In this document: piece after piece, positions 17,065 through 26,178 of the stretch
How positions within the stretch are numbered: position 1 is the stretch's first letter
How the letters are laid out: each line of letters opens with the position of its first letter
From: Roseovarius aestuariivivens
GTDB lineage: Bacteria > Pseudomonadota > Alphaproteobacteria > Rhodobacterales > Rhodobacteraceae
Length of the DNA: 64,000 nt
Assembly (NCBI RefSeq): GCF_004761875.1
Contig: NZ_SJEY01000010.1
Location: 62,001-126,000, forward strand
Direction: 5' to 3'
Program-made: the position numbers and the translations under genes
The notes under the pieces: model-generated
What the model was told of the DNA's origin: nothing
Seen by the model: the letters and a program-made list of their open reading frames with translations, nothing else
The model's database searches: none

Positions 17065-17667
17065 TCAGAATGTCTCGGAGATCGGATAGATATAGACGAG
17101 ATAGAGATAGAAGAATCCCATCGACAGCACGAGGATCACCAGCCCGACGACATTCGATGAGATCGACACGCCCTTCTCGCTTCCCGAGAGGTCGGTGTTC
17201 ATGTCCAGTGGTTGCCCCGTCGCGCGCGCCTGTTCCAGGCCCAGCCGGAACTGCATCCAGGAAAAGACGAGGCCCGCGATGACAAGGCCGATCACCGTCC
17301 AAAAGATGATCCGCGAGGAGGTGAGTTGCCACGCGAAGACCTCTGAGCGGTGCTCGAAGCCCTGCTTGCGATAGGTGAACTGCGCCCGAAGCGCGTTGGC
17401 GTAGGCCTCGGTGAAGAGCTTTGTGTAGGTATCGAGAAAGGCCGCTTTCTGCGCCTCGGTCGCCGTCTCGTAGAAGGCGGTCAGGCTGGCCAGGTTGCCC
17501 GCGATGTCGGGCTGCGCGGGAAGCTTCGGCGTCGCGTCCTCGCGGGCTTCTTCTTCGGCGGCGAGGATCGCGGCGTTGATGTCGCGCGCGCCGTCCTGCG
17601 CGCCGTCCTGCGCGGCGACGGCGCCGGCTAGGGCAAGGCAGAGGATGACGGCAAGGCGGATCATCAC
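17065..17667 (-). CDS. uncharacterised secreted/membrane protein
   Basis: A 200-residue protein not recognised as a known family. A signal peptide covers residues 1-20 (ending AVAAQ). It is followed by a small repeat (DGAQDGARD), an acidic helical region, a segment to about residue 117 that should be periplasmic, and two helices at about 120-138 and 173-193. Its start overlaps the stop of the upstream gene by 4 nt, so the two are coupled. A joint envelope role is inferred from the pairing and the shared secretion signals. Confidence 0.7.
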   Translation of the reverse strand: MMIRLAVILCLALAGAVAAQDGAQDGARDINAAILAAEEEAREDATPKLPAQPDIAGNLASLTAFYETATEAQKAAFLDTYTKLFTEAYANALRAQFTYRKQGFEHRSEVFAWQLTSSRIIFWTVIGLVIAGLVFSWMQFRLGLEQARATGQPLDMNTDLSGSEKGVSISSNVVGLVILVLSMGFFYLYLVYIYPISETF

Positions 17668-18365
17668 GGGCCCTCCATGATTTTGCGCAGCACGCGCAGT
17701 TTGAAAAGCGTGCTGTCGAAGAAGTCGCCGGTGGCGGCGGTCTGCAGTGTCTCGTGTTCGTGCGGCAGCAGGATGCGCTCGCTCAGCTCGTCGACCGTCT
17801 CGGTCAGGGCGTTGGCCCAGTCGCTATGCGCCTGCCCGAGCGGCGGCAGCGCGTCGCCCTGCACCTGCAGCATCGAGATCATCGACACCTCGACCTCGCC
17901 ATCGGGATGGGTGATGCGGCGGAAGCTGCCGTCGATCGAAGCCTCGATCAGCGTGCCATCGGGTTCGAGGTGCTCATAGTACCCCTCTTCGTTCAGGATC
18001 TGGTCGCGCGGCAGGAGCTTGCGCCAGTCGATGGGCGCGCGGAACGACGCGCCGGTGGTGCAAAAGGAATCCCCGGGGATGCGACCCGACGCCTTCCAGG
18101 CGCTCAGGATGCCGTCGCGTTCCTCGGGCCGCAGCGAGCCCACCGCGATCGCGTACCACCCATTTGAGGATGGGAAGACCTGCATGAATTTCCGGCTGAC
18201 CGCCTCGGTCAGGATATAGTTGCGCGTATGCGCCAGCGACGGCTGCGAGGACACGACAAGCATGCACCGGCCCGCGGGAATGGGGGCGAGCGGATCCTGC
18301 GCGAGGGCCTGGGGCACGGGAAGAAGCAGTGCCGCGACAAGCGCGGCAAGGATGAAACGGATCAT
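17664..18365 (-). CDS. uncharacterised secreted protein, SPOR-like region
   Basis: A 233-residue protein with a signal peptide ending near residue 22 (PQALAQD). Residues about 33-100 read 'RCMLVVSSQPSLAHTRNYI' and then 'NGWYAIAVGSL', weakly resembling a SPOR-type peptidoglycan-binding fold; Cys34 and Cys102 could form a disulfide in the periplasm. The C-terminal half is acidic and helical. ATG 18365 gives the signal peptide. It is the promoter-proximal member of a pair with the membrane protein at 17065. The SPOR comparison is tentative. Confidence 0.65.
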   Translation of the reverse strand: MIRFILAALVAALLLPVPQALAQDPLAPIPAGRCMLVVSSQPSLAHTRNYILTEAVSRKFMQVFPSSNGWYAIAVGSLRPEERDGILSAWKASGRIPGDSFCTTGASFRAPIDWRKLLPRDQILNEEGYYEHLEPDGTLIEASIDGSFRRITHPDGEVEVSMISMLQVQGDALPPLGQAHSDWANALTETVDELSERILLPHEHETLQTAATGDFFDSTLFKLRVLRKIMEGP

Positions 18366-18518
18366 GGCAACAACTCTCTCAAATATAAGGAAGCCTACCA
18401 CAACCAAGGCGCGACCGGCAACAGGCGGATCCGGCGCGCCCGCCGCGCGAGACGCTTGCGCGGCTTGTCGTGTTTGCGGTAACAGGGATGGGTTCCGACC
18501 AACCAGACAGGCCGCTTC

Positions 18519-19538
18519 GTGACCAGACAGGAGAATCGCCCGCTGACGCTGCGCGACGTGTCCGAGGCCTCGGGCGTGTCGGAGATGACGGTCAGCCGCG
18601 TGCTGCGCAATCGCGGCGACGTGTCGGACGCCACCCGCAAGCGCGTGCTGGAGGCGGCGCGCGCGCTGGGCTACGTGCCAAACAAGATCGCGGGCGCCCT
18701 GGCCAGCCAGCGGGTCAATCTCGTCGCCGTCATCATCCCGTCGATGTCCAACATGGTCTTCCCCGAGGTCATGACCGGCATCACCGAGGTGCTGGAGGAA
18801 ACCGGGCTGCAGCCGGTGGTGGGCGTGACCGGATACCTGCCGGAAAAAGAGGAAAAGGTGCTTTACGAGATGCTGTCGTGGCGGCCCTCGGGCGTGATCC
18901 TCGCGGGGCTGGAGCATTCGGACGCGGCCCGCGCCATGCTGCGCGGCGCGGGGATCCCGGTGGTCGAGATCATGGATGTCGACGGCACGCCGGTTGATTC
19001 CGTCGTGGGCATCTCGCACCGGCGCGCCGGACAGCAGATGGCGCAGGCGATCGTGCAGGCGGGCTATCGCAAGATCGCGTTCCTGGGCACCAAGATGCTG
19101 CTCGATCACCGGGCGCGCAAACGGTTCGAGGGCTTCACCGAGGCGCTGGCCAAGGCGGGCGTCGAGGTGGCCGACAGCGAGTTCTATTCGGGCGGCTCGG
19201 CGCTGGCCAAGGGGCGCGAGATGACGCGCGATGTGCTGGCGCGCACGCCGGATCTGGATTTCATCTATTATTCCAATGACCTGATCGGCGCGGGCGGCCT
19301 GCTGTACCTGCTGGAGCAGGGCATCGACATCCCTGGCACGATGGGGCTGGCCGGGTTCAACGGAGTGAACCTTCTGCGCGGTCTGCCGCGCGAGCTGGCC
19401 TCGATGGATTCGTGCCGCCACGAGATCGGGCGGCTGGCTGCCGAGATGATCGTGGAGCGCGCGCAGAAGGGCGGTGCGCCCAAGCGCATCGTGCTGGAGC
19501 CGCGGATTTCGCACGGCGACACGCTGCGCCACGGCTGA
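18519..19538 (+). CDS. LacI family transcriptional regulator
   Basis: A 339-residue repressor starting with GTG at 18519. Residues about 9-55 are the LacI helix-turn-helix plus hinge ('LTLRDVSEASGVSEMTVSRV', 'LGYVPNKIAGAL'), and residues 65-330 form the periplasmic-binding-like ligand domain. It resembles the GntR/IdnR gluconate-type branch by overall pattern, so a sugar acid ligand is plausible but not shown. No sugar operon is adjacent; the next gene, on the same strand, is a beta-hydroxyacid dehydrogenase that might be co-regulated. Confidence 0.85.
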   Translation: MTRQENRPLTLRDVSEASGVSEMTVSRVLRNRGDVSDATRKRVLEAARALGYVPNKIAGALASQRVNLVAVIIPSMSNMVFPEVMTGITEVLEETGLQPVVGVTGYLPEKEEKVLYEMLSWRPSGVILAGLEHSDAARAMLRGAGIPVVEIMDVDGTPVDSVVGISHRRAGQQMAQAIVQAGYRKIAFLGTKMLLDHRARKRFEGFTEALAKAGVEVADSEFYSGGSALAKGREMTRDVLARTPDLDFIYYSNDLIGAGGLLYLLEQGIDIPGTMGLAGFNGVNLLRGLPRELASMDSCRHEIGRLAAEMIVERAQKGGAPKRIVLEPRISHGDTLRHG

Positions 19539-19641
19539 GGTCGCAAACGCGCCCCTCTCTCTGCGATTGGGTCGTTTCCGGACCAGACCTGGTGCGCCCG
19601 TGGGCCAAGGATGGCCGGACGGACAAGCGCGGGAGAACGCC

Positions 19642-20589
19642 ATGAAAGTCGGGTTTATCGGTCTGGGCAATGTCGGCGGCAAGCTGTCGGGGTCGCTCTT
19701 GCGCAACGGGGTGGATCTGCAGGTGCATGACCTAGACCCGGCCCTGGTCGAAGGGTTTGTGGCGCGTGGCGCGACTGCGGGGGGAAGCCCGCTGGCGATG
19801 ATGCAGGCCTGCGATATCGTCATCACCTGTCTGCCAAACCCGGCCGCATCCTCGGCCGTGATGGACGAAATGCTGCCGGCGGTGCGCGACGGCAAGACAT
19901 GGTTGGAGATGTCCACGACCGACGCCGCCGAGGTCAAACGGCTTGGCGAAAAGGTGATCGAGATGGGCGGCGCGGCGGTGGATTGTCCGGTCTCGGGCGG
20001 CTGTCACCGGGCCGACACGGGCAATATCGCCATCTTCGCGGGCTGTGATCGCGCCACGTTCGAACGAATCCTGCCGGTGCTGACGGTCATGGGGCGCCGG
20101 GTGTTGCACACCGGCGATCTGGGCAGCGCCTCGGTGCTCAAGGTGATCACCAATTACCTCGCCACCGCCAACCTGCTGAGCTGTTGCGAGGCGCTGGTGA
20201 CGGCGGCGGGTGCGGGCATGGATCTTGCCACCGCCTATGAGGCCATCGCGATCAGTTCCGGCACGTCGTTCGTGCACGAGACGGAAAGCCAGGTCATCCT
20301 GAACGGCAGCCGGGATATCTCGTTCACGCTCGATCTGGTGAAAAAGGATATCGGTCTCTTTCAGGACGTGGCCGACCGCGCGGGCGTGCCGCTGGAACTG
20401 AACCCGCTGATGCAGCGCATCATCGAGGACGGCATCGCACGCTTCGGCCCGCGCGAGCTGTCGCCCAACATCATCCGGCGGCTTGAAGAGGCCACCGGGC
20501 TTGATATCCGCGCGCCGGGCTTTCCGCCTTTCATGACGGATGACGAACCCGAAGAGCCGGGATACGAGGTGCGGCCGCGCACCGCCTGA
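19642..20589 (+). CDS. 3-hydroxyisobutyrate dehydrogenase family oxidoreductase
   Basis: A 315-residue beta-hydroxyacid dehydrogenase. The NAD(P) loop is 'GFIGLGNVGG' (residues 4-13), the substrate motif is 'DCPVSGG' and the catalytic lysine should be in 'SVLKVITNYL'. Such enzymes oxidise 3-hydroxyacids such as 3-hydroxyisobutyrate, tartronate semialdehyde partners or related compounds. ATG 19642 follows GGGAGAACGCC. It lies 103 bp after the LacI regulator on the same strand; the specific substrate is open. Confidence 0.82.
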   Translation: MKVGFIGLGNVGGKLSGSLLRNGVDLQVHDLDPALVEGFVARGATAGGSPLAMMQACDIVITCLPNPAASSAVMDEMLPAVRDGKTWLEMSTTDAAEVKRLGEKVIEMGGAAVDCPVSGGCHRADTGNIAIFAGCDRATFERILPVLTVMGRRVLHTGDLGSASVLKVITNYLATANLLSCCEALVTAAGAGMDLATAYEAIAISSGTSFVHETESQVILNGSRDISFTLDLVKKDIGLFQDVADRAGVPLELNPLMQRIIEDGIARFGPRELSPNIIRRLEEATGLDIRAPGFPPFMTDDEPEEPGYEVRPRTA

Positions 20590-20641
20590 CACTGCCCCCC
20601 GCGCGTTAACCCATCGGGGTCCGGCCTGTGGTAGGATTTGG

Positions 20642-20672
20642 AAACAATTAACCATGTGACCGGTTATTGTTT
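20642..20672. promoter_or_regulatory. AT-rich inverted repeat upstream of RTX gene
   Basis: AAACAATTAACC and GGTTATTGTTT form an inverted repeat with one bulged base around an 8-nt spacer, 55 bp ahead of the RTX start codon. Its AT content contrasts with its surroundings and its place fits an operator. Confidence 0.5.
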
Positions 20673-20727
20673 GACCGAATGGCCCAGCTGTGACCACCTT
20701 TCGACGGGGTAGTGTGGACGAAAGCGG

Positions 20728-21726
20728 ATGTTTCTTCTCGCAGGGATGATGGGCATGATGGCCGTGGGCGCGGCGGCGCTTTGGGGTCTTGAAGACGTGG
20801 GTGCCGTGCGCGAGGAACCCGAGGACGACACCGCAGAGACCGCGCGGGATACGCAAGAGCCGGCACAGGCCGGCAGCGCGTCGATCATGGACATCGCGAC
20901 CGCGACAGATCCCGAGACCGATCCAGAGGGCGACGACTGGACCGTGCAAACCGGCACAGTGACCGCCGACACCATGACCGGGACCGCGATCAACGATTTT
21001 CTCAACGGCTATGACGGTGACGACACGATCGACGGCGCGGGTGGATCCGACGCGCTGCGCGGCGGTGGCGGCGCGGATGACCTGTCGGGCGGCGATGGCG
21101 ACGACAGTCTGCACGGCGAGGCTGGCGCGGACAGGCTGAGCGGGGGCGAGGGCGCGGATTCCCTTTACGGGCATGGCGGTGACGACGCGCTGGACGGCGG
21201 CGCGGGCGACGACAGCCTGTCGGCGGGACAGGGCGACGACACGCTTGAGGGCGGCGACGGGAACGACGCGCTGCACGGCTATCTGGGCAATGACAGCCTT
21301 GATGGCGGGGCAGGCGCGGACACGCTTTTCGGCGGGTACGGCAACGACATGCTGACCGGGCGCGAAGCCGGTGCTGACGCGGTTCAGGCGACGGATTACC
21401 TCAATGGCGGTCCCGGCGACGATGTTCTTGTCGCGGGCGGCGGTGACATCGTCACCGGTGGGGCGGGCGCGGATCAGGTCGTGCTGGGCGATTGGCTTTC
21501 GCAGGCGCATCAGGCCGAAGTGGTCGATTTCTCGACCGAGGAAGACAGCCTTGTGGTGCTGTTCGACGACACCGAGGACCCCGATCCGGAGCTGAGCGTG
21601 GAACAGGACGAGGAGGACACGGCCCTGCACCGCGTGCTGCTCAACGGGGTGGCCATCGCCCAGGTGCACAGCGCCGGAGGCCTGAGCCTTGACCATATCG
21701 CTCTGGTGCCGCATCAGTCTGCTTGA
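20728..21726 (+). CDS. RTX-type calcium-binding repeat protein
   Basis: A 332-residue protein. Residues 1-20 are a hydrophobic segment (membrane anchor or signal), 21-85 are acidic and probably disordered, and about 89-211 contain roughly a dozen nonapeptides of the GGxGxDxL type (for example [20 protein letters not shown]) that fold as a calcium-loaded beta roll. A C-terminal domain follows with '[17 protein letters not shown]', the usual cap of such proteins. It would act outside the cytoplasm where calcium is high. No type I secretion genes are nearby. Confidence 0.82.
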   Translation: MFLLAGMMGMMAVGAAALWGLEDVGAVREEPEDDTAETARDTQEPAQAGSASIMDIATATDPETDPEGDDWTVQTGTVTADTMTGTAINDFLNGYDGDDTIDGAGGSDALRGGGGADDLSGGDGDDSLHGEAGADRLSGGEGADSLYGHGGDDALDGGAGDDSLSAGQGDDTLEGGDGNDALHGYLGNDSLDGGAGADTLFGGYGNDMLTGREAGADAVQATDYLNGGPGDDVLVAGGGDIVTGGAGADQVVLGDWLSQAHQAEVVDFSTEEDSLVVLFDDTEDPDPELSVEQDEEDTALHRVLLNGVAIAQVHSAGGLSLDHIALVPHQSA

Positions 21727-21899
21727 CGGGGCCGCCTGACGCGCCCCCGTGAGACGGCAATCTATTGCCGCTTCCCTTTCAGCGCCGAATCTCCTATACG
21801 CCCGCAACCGCCGCAGACGAACCGCGGCGTCTCCCACAGGACCTTGCTGGACGACATCCCGGCTTGCGCCCTTCACCCTTGACCCGAAAGGAGACCCCG

Positions 21900-22169
21900 A
21901 TGTCGATTACTGTTGAAGAAAAAGCCCGCGTGATGAAGGACTTCGCGACCAAGGAAGGCGACACCGGTTCGCCCGAGGTTCAGGTCGCCATCCTCACCTC
22001 ACGCATCTCGACACTGACCGAGCATTTCAAGACCCACAAGAAGGACAACCACGGCCGCCGTGGCCTTCTCAAGATGGTCGCCCAGCGCCGCAAGCTGCTG
22101 GATTACCTCAAAGCCAAGGACGAGGCCCGCTACCTCGACCTGATCAAGCGCCTCGGCATCCGCCGCTAA
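21900..22169 (+). CDS. rpsO: 30S ribosomal protein S15
   Basis: An 89-residue protein of exact family length. '[17 protein letters not shown]' and '[12 protein letters not shown]' are the S15 signatures. It binds 16S rRNA in the central domain and helps form the platform and the B4 bridge. ATG 21900 follows AAAGGAGACCCC. In most bacteria rpsO precedes pnp directly; here a GNAT-like gene lies between and a terminator follows rpsO. Confidence 0.97.
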   Translation: MSITVEEKARVMKDFATKEGDTGSPEVQVAILTSRISTLTEHFKTHKKDNHGRRGLLKMVAQRRKLLDYLKAKDEARYLDLIKRLGIRR

Positions 22170-22192
22170 GCCGCGCCAGATAAACGTTTTGC

Positions 22193-22229
22193 ACGGCGTC
22201 TGCCCTTCCGGGCAGGCGCCGTTCTTCTT
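22193..22229 (+). terminator. rho-independent terminator of rpsO
   Basis: A 13-bp stem with one G-T pair (ACGGCGTCTGCCC against GGGCAGGCGCCGT), a TTCC loop, and a TCTTCTT tail. It sits 24 bp after the rpsO stop. Confidence 0.8.
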
Positions 22230-22363
22230 GGCACTTGTCCATCGCCGCACCCCGAGAAAAGCTGCGCGCAGAGTGCATAGCTCACTTGCGCAGCCAGTGA
22301 TTGTTTCACGCGTGCAAAGTCTTACCTTGGATGGCAAGGGAGGACAGGCAAGCGGAGCAAGCG

Positions 22364-22963
22364 ATGCAGTCCTTTCTCAGGCAACTGAAAACCCTATTCG
22401 CACCGATGCAGGCTGTTGGCCATCCCGCGTCCGGCGCGCCGACGCAGGGACATGGCCTTGCCTTGCCCGAAATCCTGCGCCGTCCGCTGCGGCGTCTTGT
22501 GGCCCGGCTGAGCCGGCAGGTCGCGCTTGGGCCAGATGACACCGGGCGCATCATCGCGCATTATACCGCCCTTTCGGTCACGGATCGAACGGCGCGCTTT
22601 CACGGCATCATGACCGCCCAGGCCATCGCGGACCGCTATTGCACGCTCGACTGGACCCGCGCGCGCTTTCTCGGGATCACGTTTTTCGGACGTCTCTTGG
22701 CCCTGGCCGAGATCGGCGATTTCGGCGATGCCCACGAACCGGGCAGCGAGATCGCGGTGTCGGTCCTGCGCGGCTGGCAAGGGGTCCATCTGGGCGAGCG
22801 CGTCCTGCGGGCCGCCCTGCGCGATGTCAACGCGGTGCATCACCTGCCCGCCCATGCGATCACCCGGCGCGACAACATCCGCTTCATCCGTCTGGCGCAC
22901 AAGCTGGGGGCGACGGGCCGCGTGGCGGATGGCGAATACGATGCGGTCTTCGCCGCGCGCTGA
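22364..22963 (+). CDS. uncharacterised GNAT-like protein between rpsO and pnp
   Basis: A 199-residue protein. Its central part ('RIIAHYTALSVTDRTARFHG', 'FFGRLLALAEIGDFG') and the later 'SVLRGWQGVHLGERVLRAAL' with 'ITRRDNIRFIRLAHKLG' follow the order of a Gcn5-related acetyltransferase fold, though the acetyl-CoA loop is degenerate. The first 45 residues are basic and Arg-rich, which could reach nucleic acid or the ribosome. ATG 22364 follows GCGGAG; an in-frame ATG at 22301 is less likely. Function unknown. Confidence 0.68.
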   Translation: MQSFLRQLKTLFAPMQAVGHPASGAPTQGHGLALPEILRRPLRRLVARLSRQVALGPDDTGRIIAHYTALSVTDRTARFHGIMTAQAIADRYCTLDWTRARFLGITFFGRLLALAEIGDFGDAHEPGSEIAVSVLRGWQGVHLGERVLRAALRDVNAVHHLPAHAITRRDNIRFIRLAHKLGATGRVADGEYDAVFAAR

Positions 22964-23185
22964 GAAGGCCGCGGCGCCGGGCGGCGCGGCATGCCCGCGC
23001 GCCCCGGGATTTTCAGGGTTTCAAAATCGCCCGCTTTCCTGTAACGGCAATCCCATCTGAAACGTGACGCCTTAGACCCCGGCGCATGGCATGGTAGACA
23101 GGGGTCGGCGGCAATGGGGCCGCCAATGAAACGGAGGACCCGGGATACGCCCGGGAGTGCCTCCAGCCAGGACACCGATAGATAC

Positions 23186-25321
23186 ATGTTCAACGAAGTG
23201 AAAAAATCCATCCAGTGGGGCGAGGAAACGCTGACACTGGAAACGGGCAAGGTTGCCCGTCAGGCAGACGGGTCTGTCATCGCCACGCTGGGCGAAACCA
23301 CCGTCATGGCGAACGTGACGTTCGCCAAGCAACCGCGTGAGGGACAGGACTTCTTCCCGCTCACGGTCCACTACCAGGAAAAATACTATGCCGCGGGCAA
23401 GGTGCCCGGCGGCTTCTTCAAGCGCGAGGCGCGTCCGACCGAGAAAGAGACGCTGACCGCGCGTCTGATCGACCGTCCGATCCGCCCGCTGTTCGTGCCG
23501 GGCTTCAAGAACGAAGTGCTGGTGATGTGCACCGTGCTGAGCCATGACCTCGTCAATGACCCCGACATGGTCGCGATGATCGCGGCATCGGCGGCGCTGA
23601 CGATTTCGGGCGCGCCCTTCATGGGCCCGATCGCGGGCTGCCGCGTGGGCTATAGCGACGGCGAATACGTGCTGAACCCCGATGTCGAGGACATGCACGA
23701 CCTGCGCAACAACCCCGAGCAGCGGCTCGACCTGGTTGTCGCGGGCACGAAGAATGCCGTGATGATGGTCGAATCCGAGGCCTACGAGTTGACTGAAGAG
23801 GAGATGCTGGGCGCGGTTACCTTCGCGCACGAGCAGATCCAGCCGGTGATCGACCTGATCATCGATCTGGCCGAAGAATCGGCGAAAGAGCCGTTCGACT
23901 TCCAGCCGCCGGATTATTCCGACCTTTACGAGGCCGTGAAGGCCGCCGGCGAGCAGAAGATGCGCGACGCCTACGCCATCACCGACAAGCAGGAGCGCAC
24001 CAGCGCCGTGGCCGCGGTGAAGGAAGAGATCAAGGCAGCTCTCTCGGAAGAGCAGCTTGAGGATCCCAACCTCGGCTCGGCTCTCAAGAAGCTGGAATCC
24101 GGCGTTCTGCGCGGTGACGTGGTCAAGAACGGCCGCCGCATCGACGGTCGCGCGCTCGATCAAGTCCGGCCGATCGTGGCCGAAACCGGCATCCTGCCGC
24201 GCACGCATGGTTCGGCGCTGTTCACCCGCGGTGAGACGCAGGGCCTTGTGGTCACGACGCTGGGCACCGGCGATGACGAACAGATCATCGACGCGCTGCA
24301 CGGCAATTTCCGCTCGAACTTCCTGCTGCACTACAACTTCCCGCCCTATTCGGTCGGCGAAGCCGGGCGCGTCGGCCCTCCGGGACGGCGTGAGATCGGT
24401 CACGGCAAGCTGGCGTGGCGCGCGCTGCAGGCAGTTCTGCCGGCCCCCACCGATTTCCCCTACACCATCCGCGTTGTGTCCGAGATCACGGAATCGAACG
24501 GATCCAGCTCCATGGCGTCTGTCTGTGGCGGATCGCTGTCGATGATGGATGCGGGCGTGCCGCTCAAGGCGCCGGTCGCGGGCGTGGCCATGGGTCTCGT
24601 GCTTGAAGACGACGGATCCTACGGCATCCTGACCGACATCCTGGGCGACGAGGACCACCTTGGCGATATGGATTTCAAGGTGGCGGGGACCGAGAACGGG
24701 ATCACCTCGCTGCAGATGGACATCAAGGTCGCGGGCATCACGCCCGAGATCATGAAAACCGCCCTGGCCCAGGCCAAGGACGGCCGGATGCATATCCTGG
24801 GCGAGATGAACAAGGCGCTTTCGAGCGCCGGTGAATTCTCGATCCACGCGCCGCGCATCGAAACCATGCAGATCCCGACCGACAAGATCCGTGAAGTCAT
24901 TGGCTCGGGCGGCAAGGTGATCCGCGAGATCGTCGAGGTTTCGGGCGCCAAGGTCGACATCAACGATGAGGGCATCATCAAGATCGCCTCGCCCAACGGC
25001 GACGCCATCCAGAAGGCCTATGACATGATCCACTCGATCGTGGCCGAGCCGGAAGAGGGCAAGATCTACAAGGGCACCGTCGTCAAGATCGTCGATTTCG
25101 GCGCCTTCGTGAACTTCTTCGGCAAGCGCGACGGCCTTGTGCACGTGAGCCAGATCGAGAACCGCCGCCTGAACCATCCCTCGGATGTGCTCAAGGAAGG
25201 CCAGGAGGTCTGGGTCAAACTGCTGGGCTTTGATGACCGCGGCAAGGTCCGCCTGTCGATGAAAGTCGTCGACCAGGAGACCGGCGAGGAAGTCAAGAAA
25301 GAGGCAGAAGCCGAAGGGTAA
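23186..25321 (+). CDS. pnp: polyribonucleotide nucleotidyltransferase (PNPase)
   Basis: A 711-residue protein of standard length. It contains two RNase PH domains (about 1-210 and 310-530) around a helical linker, a KH domain at about 550-615 ('[18 protein letters not shown]') and an S1 domain at about 620-695 ('[20 protein letters not shown]'). It degrades RNA 3' to 5' phosphorolytically as part of the degradosome. The upstream 220-bp leader is a likely site of autoregulation, as in other PNPase genes; I saw no unambiguous RNase III hairpin. A strong terminator follows. Confidence 0.97.
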   Translation: MFNEVKKSIQWGEETLTLETGKVARQADGSVIATLGETTVMANVTFAKQPREGQDFFPLTVHYQEKYYAAGKVPGGFFKREARPTEKETLTARLIDRPIRPLFVPGFKNEVLVMCTVLSHDLVNDPDMVAMIAASAALTISGAPFMGPIAGCRVGYSDGEYVLNPDVEDMHDLRNNPEQRLDLVVAGTKNAVMMVESEAYELTEEEMLGAVTFAHEQIQPVIDLIIDLAEESAKEPFDFQPPDYSDLYEAVKAAGEQKMRDAYAITDKQERTSAVAAVKEEIKAALSEEQLEDPNLGSALKKLESGVLRGDVVKNGRRIDGRALDQVRPIVAETGILPRTHGSALFTRGETQGLVVTTLGTGDDEQIIDALHGNFRSNFLLHYNFPPYSVGEAGRVGPPGRREIGHGKLAWRALQAVLPAPTDFPYTIRVVSEITESNGSSSMASVCGGSLSMMDAGVPLKAPVAGVAMGLVLEDDGSYGILTDILGDEDHLGDMDFKVAGTENGITSLQMDIKVAGITPEIMKTALAQAKDGRMHILGEMNKALSSAGEFSIHAPRIETMQIPTDKIREVIGSGGKVIREIVEVSGAKVDINDEGIIKIASPNGDAIQKAYDMIHSIVAEPEEGKIYKGTVVKIVDFGAFVNFFGKRDGLVHVSQIENRRLNHPSDVLKEGQEVWVKLLGFDDRGKVRLSMKVVDQETGEEVKKEAEAEG

Positions 25322-25343
25322 TTTCGGCTTTCCTAAAGACAGG

Positions 25344-25371
25344 ACCCCGGCGGTAACGCCGGGGTTTTTTT
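25344..25371 (+). terminator. rho-independent terminator of pnp
   Basis: A perfect 9-bp stem (ACCCCGGCG/CGCCGGGGT) with GTAA loop followed by a run of six to seven T. Confidence 0.93.
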
Positions 25372-25573
25372 ATGGCGATTCGTAACGTAGCGTCACGCGG
25401 GGACGGCCCCAAAAGTCAGGTTTTCCTTACGGGACAGGTCCGTTTGTTTTTCCCATGTAGCGGGCAACGATCCGCGCACTATAACAACCAAGAGAAGCGG
25501 ATCCGGTCGCGCCACCACTCACGGACTATCCGGCGCACCGCGGGGAGCCCCGGCAGACGTGCCGGGGCTTTTC
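25372..25573 (+). ncRNA. possible intergenic small RNA ending in its own terminator
   Basis: After the pnp terminator there are about 170 bp without a gene, then a second perfect hairpin (AGCCCCGGCA/TGCCGGGGCT, 25546-25569, loop GACG) followed by TTTTCTG on the plus strand. A terminator with no coding gene before it suggests a short plus-strand transcript. A weak AT-rich 'CACTATAACAACC' near 25480 could be part of a promoter. The convergent Lrp gene ends at 25584, and on its strand the hairpin has no U-tract. Confidence 0.4.
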
Positions 25574-25583
25574 TGTGTCCGGC

Positions 25584-26042
25584 TCAGACCGGCAGGGCGG
25601 TGGTCTGGCGCACGGTGCGCAGCGCAAAGCTTGATTGCATGGTCGAGACGCCCGGCAGCCGCGTCAGGTACTGGCGATGGATGCGTGCGAAATCCTCGGT
25701 ATCCTCGACGGCCAGCTTGAGTATGTAATCCGCGGTGCCCGCCATCAGGTGGCATTCCAGCACGTCGGGGATGCGTTTCACAGCGGTCTCGAAGGCGTCC
25801 AGGATCTCTTCGGACTGGGTGCTGAGCGTCAGTTCGACGAAAACGATGGTCGGCAGACCCATGCGGCGCGGATCAAGCAGGGCGACGTAGCCCCTGATGT
25901 AACCCTCCGCCTCGAGCCGTTGCACACGGCGATGACAGGCCGAGGCCGACAGATTCACCGCCTCGGCGAGTTCGGCATTCGAGATCCGGCCGCTCTTTTG
26001 CAGAACGGCCAGAAGACGGCGATCCATCGTGTCGAGACTCAT
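25584..26042 (-). CDS. Lrp/AsnC family regulator, likely controls ald
   Basis: A 152-residue regulator. Residues about 4-50 are an AsnC helix-turn-helix ('SGRISNAELAEAVNLSASAC', 'RRVQRLEAEGYI'), followed by the RAM ligand domain with 'ECHLMAGTADYILKL'. It is divergent from alanine dehydrogenase across a 136-bp gap holding an inverted repeat. In many Alphaproteobacteria this Lrp (AldR type) activates ald when alanine is present; I infer the same here. Confidence 0.87.
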   Translation of the reverse strand: MSLDTMDRRLLAVLQKSGRISNAELAEAVNLSASACHRRVQRLEAEGYIRGYVALLDPRRMGLPTIVFVELTLSTQSEEILDAFETAVKRIPDVLECHLMAGTADYILKLAVEDTEDFARIHRQYLTRLPGVSTMQSSFALRTVRQTTALPV

Positions 26043-26084
26043 TTTCGCAAATACCTTTCGCGGAAAAGCCGCTTAATCGTAGAT

Positions 26085-26107
26085 CCTTCGAAAGTATCAA
26101 TCGAAGG
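26085..26107. promoter_or_regulatory. inverted repeat in the lrp/ald divergent promoter region
   Basis: CCTTCGA and TCGAAGG form a perfect 7-bp inverted repeat with a 9-nt AT-rich spacer, midway between the two divergent starts. Its position and symmetry fit an Lrp-type operator. Confidence 0.55.
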
Positions 26108-26178
26108 TGGCAAAAATATCAACCCGTTTGCAAGCCTGCCGGTGCATTTTGTACCCAAGTCCCAAGGAGGAAGAGACC

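Noticed and set aside
20992-21360. Repeats in the RTX gene as a possible CRISPR or satellite
   Set aside because: The periodicity is 27 nt and in frame, encoding calcium-binding nonapeptides.
19732-25177. Long minus-strand frames across the dehydrogenase, RTX and pnp genes
   Set aside because: Shadows of well-supported plus-strand genes, with no family motifs and no ribosome sites.
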